Positions 8,139-16,700 of a stretch of DNA of 39,736 nt are shown piece after piece. This DNA comes from Bacteroidales bacterium. Lineage in GTDB: Bacteria; Bacteroidota; Bacteroidia; Bacteroidales; JAFGHD01. The position numbers and the translations under genes are program-made. Positions within the stretch are counted from its first letter, which is position 1. Each line of letters opens with the position of its first letter. The stretch is taken from contig JAFGHD010000144.1 in the NCBI GenBank assembly GCA_016939365.1, positions 1-39,736 on the forward strand, written 5' to 3'. The notes under the pieces were generated by a model that was not told the origin of the DNA, ran no database searches, and worked only from the letters and a program-made list of their open reading frames with translations.

Positions 8139-9365
8139 TCAGTTGAAACGAATCGCCCTTACAGGCGTAAGCCGGTTGATCAGCTGCGCGGATATGAAAA
8201 GCATGGCAAAGCTAATAAGGAAGGTGCCTGCATTGATGAGGAGGATATGAACAGGGTCCAGGTTTACAGGTACCACAGCAACGTAATAGGATTCCTGGTT
8301 CAGGGTGAAAAGACCGGTATAAATCTGCAGCAGGCACAGACCCACGGCCGTAACATTTCCCCATAACAGCCCGAGACCCGTGATGCCGGCCATATGGATC
8401 AGAAATATCCTTCGTATGGATACCGATGGTGCTCCGAGAGCCTTCAATATTCCAATCATGGATGTTTTCTCCAGGATGATGATCATGAGCACCGAAATGA
8501 TCGTGATGATGGAGACCAGCAGCATCAGTGTGATCAGGATGACCACGTTCATATCATGAAGTTTCAGCCATTCGAAAATCTGGGGATATAACTGCCGGAC
8601 GGTCTTTACGTCCATTTCACGCCCGGTGAGCATGTAAATGGCATCAGCCGTCCGGTCCAGTTCGCTGAAATCCCGGATCTGTACTTCCAGGCTTCCCGCC
8701 TCATGGTCTTCCCACCCATTGATGCGACGGATGTGACGTATATCGCCGATCACGTATTTGTCATCCATTTCTCCGAGGCCTGTCTCATAGATGCCTGAAA
8801 TGAAGAACCTCCTCCCCCGGGGTTGTATTTCACCCGGGACGATGAAAAACATCCGCAGGGGGTCTCCCACTTGGAATTTCAGCCTGGAGGAGAGGCTGCG
8901 CGAGACAATGACCCGGTCACCGGCCAGGGAATCCCCGGGTTCAGCGATACGGCCCTCAATTAAATATTCCCTGAAGGCAGACCAGTCATACAGGCTGTCC
9001 ACACCCTTGAATATCACACCTTCGATCTGATCACCGGTCTTGATGATCCCTGCCTTTTCAGCAACAGGCTGAACGTGAACGACCTGTGGCATCTCATACA
9101 GCAATTCGACGATATCCTTGTCCACCGGTAGCGGTTCAGGTTCATATGAGTTGCTTACCTGAAAAAGGCCGATCCGGATATGAGACGCGAAACCCGACAC
9201 CTTCTCCCTGACCTGCTGCTGAAAACCTGTAACAACGGCCACAGTGACGATCATCACTCCCAGCCCCAGTGCGACACCTGTAACCGCAATCCGCACCAGG
9301 GGCCTTGTAAAGCCCCTGCTTTCCCTGAAAAAGAGACGGCGGGCAACGAAACGTTCAAACTTCAA
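8139..9365 (-). CDS. LolE/FtsX-type ABC transporter permease
   Basis: This is an inner-membrane permease of the LolC/LolE (MacB/FtsX) type, predicted to help extract lipoproteins for transport to the outer membrane. It has one N-terminal helix (around VRIAVTGVALGLGVMIVTVAVV), a periplasmic domain of about 200 residues and three C-terminal helices. The topology and length (about 408 residues) match the family. The open frame runs to a GTG at 9404, but that would overlap the promoter-like TACTTTTG on the minus strand at 9388-9395. The TTG at 9365 (LKFERFVARRL, matching the usual family N-terminus) is therefore preferred. No ATPase partner is adjacent, which is common for this gene in Bacteroidota. 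Confidence 0.85.
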   Translation of the reverse strand: MKFERFVARRLFFRESRGFTRPLVRIAVTGVALGLGVMIVTVAVVTGFQQQVREKVSGFASHIRIGLFQVSNSYEPEPLPVDKDIVELLYEMPQVVHVQPVAEKAGIIKTGDQIEGVIFKGVDSLYDWSAFREYLIEGRIAEPGDSLAGDRVIVSRSLSSRLKFQVGDPLRMFFIVPGEIQPRGRRFFISGIYETGLGEMDDKYVIGDIRHIRRINGWEDHEAGSLEVQIRDFSELDRTADAIYMLTGREMDVKTVRQLYPQIFEWLKLHDMNVVILITLMLLVSIITIISVLMIIILEKTSMIGILKALGAPSVSIRRIFLIHMAGITGLGLLWGNVTAVGLCLLQIYTGLFTLNQESYYVAVVPVNLDPVHILLINAGTFLISFAMLFISAQLINRLTPVRAIRFN

Positions 9366-9379
9366 TCCTGTGAAATGAT

Positions 9380-9395
9380 TAATATTGCAAAAGTA
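9380..9395. promoter_or_regulatory. Overlapping divergent promoter boxes
   Basis: On the minus strand TACTTTTG (9388-9395) matches the -7 consensus TAnnTTTG and points to the permease gene. On the plus strand TAATATTG (9380-9387) is a one-mismatch match pointing to the NamZ-like gene. No clear -33 box is seen for either. The two genes start only about 54 bases apart, so their promoters must overlap. Confidence 0.4.
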
Positions 9396-9418
9396 ACCAA
9401 ACACTTGATTCGCGGGTG

Positions 9419-10654
9419 ATGCCAGTGGAAAATAGCGGACGCCGAACGATCCCGGCCATGCTGGTGCTGGCTTTATTGCTTTCCTGTTTCCGGAATCATC
9501 CGGACCCGGGACCCACCGGGGAGCCGGCTATGCCTCTGCCCCTGATCACAGGCGCATCCAGAACGGAGTTTTACCTGCCCATGATTCTCGGAAAGTCTGT
9601 AGGTGTCGTGGCAAATCATTCATCAAGGATAGATGATGCACATCTGGTGGACAGCCTGGGCAGCCTGGGAGTCAAAATCACCCGGATTTTCTCCCCCGAG
9701 CATGGGTTCCAGGGAACCGGCGAAGCCGGAGAGACCATTCGCGATGGCAGGGATGCATCCTCGGGAATCCCGGTAGTTTCCCTTTACGGCCATAAAGTAA
9801 AACCTCTGCCGGAGGACATGAAGGGCATTGATGTGATGATATTTGATATCCAGGATGTGGGTGTGAGGTTCTTCACCTACATAAGCAGCATGACCTATGT
9901 CATGGAAGCGTGTGCAGAAAATGGCATTCCGCTGATCATCATGGACCGACCAAACCCCAACGGGGATTATATGGACGGGCCGGTATTGAGTCCTGAATTC
10001 AAATCATTCGTCGGATTGCACCCGGTTCCTGTGGTTTACGGAATGACCATCGGAGAGTATGCAGGTATGGTGAACGGCGAGGGATGGCTGGAGGAGGGGC
10101 TAACCTGTGAGCTGACCGTGATCCCCATGGACCATTACCGGCGGGATTCCGTTTTTCCGCTGCCCGTCAGGCCATCGCCCAATCTGCCCCGGATGGAGGC
10201 CGTCAGACTGTACCCTTCCCTATGCTTTTTCGAGGGCACCATCATCAGCGTCGGAAGGGGTACAGATGCACCCTTCATGATGATCGGCCACCCGGAATAC
10301 GAAGGCGGAGACACCTCGTTTACACCCCGGGATATGCCGGGTATGGCAACAGATCCACTATACAAGGGAATGGAATGCAGGGGGTATTCCCTGATCCTTT
10401 TCGCAAGGCAAAATCTTTTAAAAGAAAGCTCCATAATCCTCTCCTGGCTGATAGACCTGAACAGGTATTTTGCCGGCCGTAAGGAATTTTTCACAGGTTA
10501 TTTCGATTTGCTGGCTGGGGACAGCCTTCTGAAAAAACAGATATCCGCAGGTGTTCCGGAAGAAGAGATCAGGCTCAGCTGGAAAAATGATCACGACACG
10601 TTCCGCCGGATCAGGAAGAAATATCTTCTTTATCCCGACACGAATGAAAAATAA
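9419..10654 (+). CDS. DUF1343 lipoprotein, NamZ-like exo-beta-N-acetylmuramidase
   Basis: The protein belongs to the DUF1343 family, whose characterised member NamZ releases terminal N-acetylmuramic acid from peptidoglycan fragments. The sequence begins with a lipoprotein signal (LALLLSC, Cys23), so it is probably membrane-anchored facing the periplasm or outside. Family hallmarks are VGVVANHSS, the motif FSPEHGFQG (around residues 90-99), FDIQDVGVRFFTYISSM, MDRPNPNGDYMDGP and a C-terminal LSWKNDHDTFRRIRKKYLLY. The ATG at 9419 is preferred over the preceding GTG. The M14 carboxypeptidase gene begins six bases after the stop, so the two may be co-transcribed, which would pair glycan and peptide hydrolysis. 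Confidence 0.88.
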   Translation: MPVENSGRRTIPAMLVLALLLSCFRNHPDPGPTGEPAMPLPLITGASRTEFYLPMILGKSVGVVANHSSRIDDAHLVDSLGSLGVKITRIFSPEHGFQGTGEAGETIRDGRDASSGIPVVSLYGHKVKPLPEDMKGIDVMIFDIQDVGVRFFTYISSMTYVMEACAENGIPLIIMDRPNPNGDYMDGPVLSPEFKSFVGLHPVPVVYGMTIGEYAGMVNGEGWLEEGLTCELTVIPMDHYRRDSVFPLPVRPSPNLPRMEAVRLYPSLCFFEGTIISVGRGTDAPFMMIGHPEYEGGDTSFTPRDMPGMATDPLYKGMECRGYSLILFARQNLLKESSIILSWLIDLNRYFAGRKEFFTGYFDLLAGDSLLKKQISAGVPEEEIRLSWKNDHDTFRRIRKKYLLYPDTNEK

Positions 10655-10660
10655 ACCATC

Positions 10661-13387
10661 ATGAAAAAAACGGCATTGCTGGCAGGCCTGGTCACATTGG
10701 GCTGCATTCAGGGCCTGTCCCAGATCAATCCCGATCCGGACATCCTGTTCAGGGAACACAGTGAAACATGGATCGCTTTTACACTGGCTGATCCTTCAGA
10801 TATCGGTGAGGTCTCAAGGATCGTGTCTGTTGACAGATTTGACGGAAAGGAGGTCATTGCCAATGCAAGCCGATCTGAGATGGAGCGATTTCTCTCACTC
10901 GGGATCGATTACAGACTGTTGCCTCATCAGAGTGAAGGATTCGATATACCCATGAAAGATGTCACAGGGTGGAAGGAAAGCAAGGCTTGGGATACGTACC
11001 CGACTTATGAGGCATACGTTTCCCTCATGTACCAGTTTGCGGCAGATTATCCGGGTCTGTGCCAGGTTTTCAGTATCGGACAGTCGGTGCAGGGCAGGGA
11101 ACTCCTCATGGCCAGGATATCGGACAATCCCGGGATGGAAGAGGATGAGCCGGAATTCCTGTACACATCCACCATGCATGGGGATGAAACCGCAGGATAT
11201 ATCCTCATGCTGCACCTCATCGATTCATTGCTGACCGGGTACGGGTCAGCACCCCGGATCACAGAAATGGTGAACAGCATGGATATCTTCATCAATCCCC
11301 TGGCCAATCCCGACGGCACCTATGCAGGAGGCAACCATACCGTCTCAGGTGCCACCCGCAGGAATGCCAATTATGTTGACCTGAACCGGAATTTCCCCGA
11401 CCCGGAGGACGGTCCCCATCCCGACGGAAATCCCTGGCAGCCGGAAACGGTCGCATTCATGTACTTCGCTGAAGGAAGGAACCTGGTGATGTCATCGAAC
11501 ATTCATGGCGGATCGGAAGTATGCAACTACCCGTGGGATACCTGGGCCAGGCTGGCGGCTGATAATGACTGGTGGGTATTCGTTTGTAACGAATATGCCG
11601 ATACCGCGCAGTATTACAGCCCACCGGGATATTTTGACGATTTCGGCACCGGAATCACCAACGGCTATGCCTGGTACACCATCTCCGGAGGCAGGCAGGA
11701 TTATATGAACTATTTCCATCAATGCCGCGAATTCACCCTGGAGATATCAGCCACCAAACTCCTTCCGGCGAACCAGCTGATTGCCTGGTGGGGTTACAAC
11801 CGGCGTTCGTTCCTGAACTACATGGAGCAATGCCTTTACGGTTTACGGGGAGTGGTCACGGATTCCATCACCGGTGCCCCCCTCACCGCTGAGATCTACA
11901 TCCTGGATCATGAGATGGACAGCTCATGGATTTACAGCCACCTGCCAATGGGCAACTACCACCGGCCGCTGTTTGCAGGGAGCTATTCCGTGAAGTTCTC
12001 TGCCCCCGGGTATTTCCCGAAGATCATCCATGAAGTGACCATAAGCGACTACGCCACAACCATTTTGGACGTGCAGTTGGTGCCGGGTGAAGTGATCGCC
12101 GACTTCACCGCTTCAAAGACAATCATTGAAACCGGATCATCCGCCAGCTTCACCGACCTTTCCTGGGGGCCTCCCGAGAACTGGGACTGGAACTTCCCGG
12201 GAGGAACCCCGGCATCCTCCACCCTCCAAAATCCCACGGGGATCACCTACGCTGCATCAGGCTCGTTCCCTGTCGGATTAACAGTTACCAAGGGAACCGC
12301 CACAAATACACTTCTCAGGAATGATTACATATTCGTCGGCGACCCGCTGATCATGCAGAACGGGACATTCACCGGGTGTCATTACCTGTTCTATGATTCC
12401 GGCGGGGCCGGAGGCAGTTACGGAAACAGCCAGGATTTCACCCTCACCATCTATCCGGGGGCACAGGATAGCAAGATCGTGGCGGATTTTTACGCTTTTG
12501 AGCTGGAAAGCCATTCCAGCTGCAATTACGACTGGCTCAAGGTTTTTGACGGCCCCTCCGTCACCGCACTGATGATCGGCACATTTTGCGGGACAAACGG
12601 TCCCGGCACGGTCACTTCCACCCATGGTACCGGTGCGCTCACCTTCCAGTTCCACTCCGACAACAGCGTGGTCAAGCCGGGATGGGAAGCCAGGGTATGG
12701 TGCGAAGCAGAACCCTTCGCTCTTGATCTGAAAGTGTTCCTGGAAGGTCCTTTTGAAAACGGCTCCATGAGCACCCATCTTAGTTCGCTGGCCACGTTTC
12801 CGCTCTCGCAGCCATACCAGGGCGCACCCTGGAACTATGCCGGCTCAGAAGCGGTTAGCTCTGCGCCGGGCAGCCCGGTCACGGACTGGATATTGCTGGA
12901 ACTCAGGGATGCCCCATCCGCCGGGCAGGCCACCATCAGCACCCGTCTGGCACGCAGGGCACTGTTCATTCTCAGTGACGGCACCATCAGAGACCTGGAT
13001 GCATCCTCCCTTCCGACATTCAGCCTGACCGTCCAGCATCAGCTCTTTGCCGTCATATGGCACCGGAACCACCTGGGAGTGATGTCGGCCAATCCGCTTC
13101 CTTCTGCAGGAGTTACCAGATCTTATGACTTTACCGGCAGTGCTGCCCAGATTTACGGAGGTGCGCTCGGATGCCGTGAACTGGCTCCCGGAGTGTGGGG
13201 AATGACAGGAGGCGACGGCGATGCGAGCGGAGAGATCAACAACGGAGATAAAATCGAAGTCTGGAGCCCACAGGCCGGGAACGGAGGTTACCTGCCCGGA
13301 GACTTCAATATGGACACCGAGGTCAATAACGATGACAAAAACGAGCTTTGGGGCCCGAATACGGGACGCGGATCACAGGTGCCCTGA
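10661..13387 (+). CDS. Secreted M14 zinc carboxypeptidase with PKD, CUB and dockerin-like C-terminal module
   Basis: This is a 908-residue extracellular metallopeptidase. After a signal peptide (cleavage near GLSQ) comes an M14 peptidase domain, about residues 110-385. It has zinc ligands His173 and Glu176 (MHGDE), His282 (NIHGGSE) and catalytic Glu361 (FTLEIS). It continues with a carboxypeptidase regulatory-like domain (LRGVVTDSITGAPL, about 395-475), a PKD domain (about 477-560) and a CUB domain (about 565-680). The last 220 residues (from about 687) form a module shared with the protein at 19430-22279, ending in two calcium-loop-like motifs, GDGDASGEINNGDK and GDFNMDTEVNNDDK. There is no recognisable T9SS sorting domain. 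Likely job: digesting extracellular peptides. Confidence 0.92.
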   Translation: MKKTALLAGLVTLGCIQGLSQINPDPDILFREHSETWIAFTLADPSDIGEVSRIVSVDRFDGKEVIANASRSEMERFLSLGIDYRLLPHQSEGFDIPMKDVTGWKESKAWDTYPTYEAYVSLMYQFAADYPGLCQVFSIGQSVQGRELLMARISDNPGMEEDEPEFLYTSTMHGDETAGYILMLHLIDSLLTGYGSAPRITEMVNSMDIFINPLANPDGTYAGGNHTVSGATRRNANYVDLNRNFPDPEDGPHPDGNPWQPETVAFMYFAEGRNLVMSSNIHGGSEVCNYPWDTWARLAADNDWWVFVCNEYADTAQYYSPPGYFDDFGTGITNGYAWYTISGGRQDYMNYFHQCREFTLEISATKLLPANQLIAWWGYNRRSFLNYMEQCLYGLRGVVTDSITGAPLTAEIYILDHEMDSSWIYSHLPMGNYHRPLFAGSYSVKFSAPGYFPKIIHEVTISDYATTILDVQLVPGEVIADFTASKTIIETGSSASFTDLSWGPPENWDWNFPGGTPASSTLQNPTGITYAASGSFPVGLTVTKGTATNTLLRNDYIFVGDPLIMQNGTFTGCHYLFYDSGGAGGSYGNSQDFTLTIYPGAQDSKIVADFYAFELESHSSCNYDWLKVFDGPSVTALMIGTFCGTNGPGTVTSTHGTGALTFQFHSDNSVVKPGWEARVWCEAEPFALDLKVFLEGPFENGSMSTHLSSLATFPLSQPYQGAPWNYAGSEAVSSAPGSPVTDWILLELRDAPSAGQATISTRLARRALFILSDGTIRDLDASSLPTFSLTVQHQLFAVIWHRNHLGVMSANPLPSAGVTRSYDFTGSAAQIYGGALGCRELAPGVWGMTGGDGDASGEINNGDKIEVWSPQAGNGGYLPGDFNMDTEVNNDDKNELWGPNTGRGSQVP

Positions 13388-13767
13388 GACAGCAGTGCAT
13401 TCAGACATTCACTGAGGCACCCATTACCACATCCGGTAACTTGTCATTTCCCCCGGTGAAGCAACAGCTTAATTCCGGTCTATTCCATCTTCTTTGTTTT
13501 AAATGGATTATCACATGTTACAAATCCACCTACATTGATGAATCCAAATCATAGAATTACAGAATTTTGAGGAACCTGTCAATTTCGCGTTAAGAAATAA
13601 TGAATTTTTCTTTGATTTTAAGAATATCCTGCATAATTTTGAGTCGATAATGCCCGCATTTGGAAACAAACTGCTTGCGACAGAAAATTGTTTATGGTAT
13701 TATACTAATTATCAAGACATTAGACATTGGTCCAAACAATAATTCATTCAAACCAAAAACAGCAGTT
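13388..13767. other. Intergenic region with the adhesin promoter and leader
   Basis: These 380 bases between the carboxypeptidase and adhesin genes hold no convincing gene. The promoter at 13611-13641 lies inside it, followed by a leader of roughly 120 nucleotides. An in-frame ATG at 13660 would add 36 residues ahead of the signal peptide and is not believed. Confidence 0.6.
13611..13641 (+). promoter_or_regulatory. Full Bacteroidota promoter of the giant adhesin gene
   Basis: A -33 box TTTG (13611-13614) is separated by exactly 19 bases from the -7 box TAATTTTG (13634-13641). This is the canonical Bacteroidota sigma-ABfr arrangement. Transcription would start near 13647, giving a leader of about 120 nucleotides before the ATG at 13768. 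Confidence 0.72.
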
Positions 13768-16700
13768 ATGAAAAAATGGCTACTCCTTGCTCTGGTTTTT
13801 CTGACAGGTCTCAGCACCTTCAGCCAGACGACCGTCACCATCGGGACGGGAACTTCAACGAGCTATATGTATGGGCCCATTTACAGGTCCAGTTCATCCA
13901 GCTCGTATGATTACAGCAGTTACTGTTACCTGCTGACTGCGGATGAGCTTTACAATGCGGGCGTCTGCAACGGCGCGGTGATCTCCCAGCTGGCCTGGGA
14001 CAAGGTAAGCACCTTTACCTCAAACGGCAATGCGACCTTCACCATCTATCTGAAGAACTCATCCCTGACGACACTGACCACCGGCACGCAGTGGCAGAAT
14101 GTACTTGCGGGAGCCACAATGGTTTACCAGAACACGGCACAAACCATTCCGGCTGCCGGTTGGCTCAATTTCCCTCTGGGTACCAGCTTCACCTATACAG
14201 GCGGAGCCCTTGAGGTGATCGTCGACTGGGATTGTTCCATGATCTCAGGCAGTCCATCCACAGGATCCTACACATGGCATTACACTTCAGCGCTGACTTT
14301 CAACGGTACTATCGGCCGGGCCTCCAGTTCGGCCATCACACCCACAACCACCCTCAATACTTCCAGCTATGGAGGTACAAACCGCCCCAACATCCAGATC
14401 ACTTACACGGGCGGTGTATGTGGTCCCGGCAATCCTGCGTCCTTCACCGCAACGACCGTCAGCAGCAGCCAGATCGATGTGGCCTTTACGCCCAATACCA
14501 ACACCGATCCTGTTGCCATCGTATGGAATCTGACAGGTGTGTTCACAGATCCCCTGGGAGCACCTCCCGCGCCCGGACAGCCTTTCGCAGGCGGAACCCT
14601 GTTGTATTACGGACTGGCATCACCGCAGAACCACACAGGTCTCACCCCGGCGACTACCTATTATTACAAGGGGTTCTCCTATGACGGGGCAACCTATTCT
14701 GCAGGATCCACAGCCGATGCGACTACTCTCTGCGTTGCAGTGCCTATGCCCTGGTCGGAAGGCTTCAATGCATCCACCATCCCGACCTGCTGGTCAACGT
14801 TTATCGTGGCCGACCCGGGCACTGACCCGGTTATTTCTTTCGAAACCACAGGAACCAGTCCTGTCTGCACGCCTCCGGAAGGAACCCACATGGTAAAATT
14901 CAACTCATACAATTGCTCCTCGGGTGCATCCATCAGGCTCATCAGTGGCCCATTCTCATCTGTCGGTGCCACCAATGTGACCGTTGCCTTCAAATGGCAC
15001 CAGGATCCGGGATATTCAAGCTACCTCAATGAAGGCATGACCGTACAGTGGAGCACTGACGCCGGTAACACATGGAACAGCGGCAACTTCTACCAGAGGT
15101 ACGATCCGGTGATCGGATGGCGCGACATGGTGGAGACACTGCCCCCGGCTGCCGCCAACCAGCCCGATGTATTGCTCGGGTTCCTCTTCTATTCGCAGTA
15201 CGGCAATAACTGCTACATGGACTTTGTGGATGTGTATGAGCAACAGACAGGCGATCTGAGCGGATATGTAACAGAGCTCTCCACGGGCAATCCGCTGGCT
15301 GGTGCGGTGGTTGACTGCGGCGGCTACCTCTCGGCACCCTCCGCACCCGACGGTTCCTATACCATCACCAATATCGTCACAGGCACCTATGATGTCTATT
15401 GCTCCCTGGCCGGATACAATACCGGAGTGGCCAACGGTGTGGTGATCAGCAGCGGGATGAACACCCAGAACTTCGCGCTGACACAACCGACCATGACCGT
15501 CACCCCGCCAGCCATCACGATGGATGTATACCCGGGATTCGGCGCTACGTCCACCATCACAGTAACGAATAACGGCAACGGGCCGCTGAATTTCTCAGGT
15601 TACATTCAGTTCCTCACCGACCAGGCCAGCCTCACCTTCACTGAAGTGCCTGCAGCCGGACCTTCGAGCCCGGATATCGAATCTGCACCCGGCGCCACCA
15701 TCATGGAGAACGGCACGGACAACAAGGCCATGTGGGATGTTGCCTTCTCCTTCGATGCCAATGAAGGTGCACAACCCGGGCTGGAGACCGACGGACAGTA
15801 TATCTACACCTCTACATGGTCTTCTTCGTTCACCACACCCTTCTGGTTCCACAAATACGACTTTTTCGGAAACGTGGTCAGTGAATTTGACATCGCGGGT
15901 GCCACAGCCATCCGCGACATGGCCTATGACGGAACCTACTTCTATGGCGGCGCTGCAACGAACCTGATCTATATCATGGACTTCACGACACAAACCCTGG
16001 TGGGTACCATCCCCACAGCCACGGGCGTGACCGTCAGGCATATCGCCTATGACCCGCTGGCCAACGGCGGTGCTGGCGGCTTCTGGGTAGGCGATTTCGG
16101 TACCCTCTACCTGGTCAGCATGAGCGGAACCACCCTGACCACGGTGGCAGCTCCGGGTATGACAGGTATGTACGGCTCAGCCTATGATGGCGTCACACCC
16201 GGCGGACCCTACCTCTGGCTCTTCGATCCGGCAACCACCGGTGCGACACCCTATGTCAAGCAGTTCGACATCGCTACCCTCGCCCTCACAGGCGTACAGC
16301 ACGATGCCACCGATCTGCCCGGATTCAATGCAGGCATCGCAGGCGGCCTCTGCTCCTGGTACAATGCTTCGTCCGGTCAGTTCCTGCTCATCGGCAGCAT
16401 GCAACAGACGCCCAATCTGGTCTTCGGATACGTCCTGCAGGATGGCTGGGTGGACTTCACTCCCAAGACAGGCACGGTGGCAGGCAGCAAAGCCAGCATG
16501 GACCTCACCGTCACCTTCAACTCACTGAGCTACCCCGTGGGCACCACAAAGACCGCGATCGCACATTTCAACTCAGATCCCAACGTGGGAACCGGACAGG
16601 TGGCGCTCACCATGAACGTCATCGCACCCACCAACACGGTGGACTGGTGTAACCTGCAATGGCCGCCTTCAGCCAACATCAATGCCGGACAGACCACCAC

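Noticed and set aside
13660-13767. 36-residue N-terminal extension of the giant adhesin
   Set aside because: It would put charged, non-signal sequence before a perfect signal peptide at 13768, and the promoter and leader fit the shorter form.
12278-15486. Long antisense frames (for example 12278-12778 and 15016-15486 on the minus strand)
   Set aside because: They lie opposite strongly supported secreted proteins with biased third codon positions, have no domain signature and are explained by that bias.
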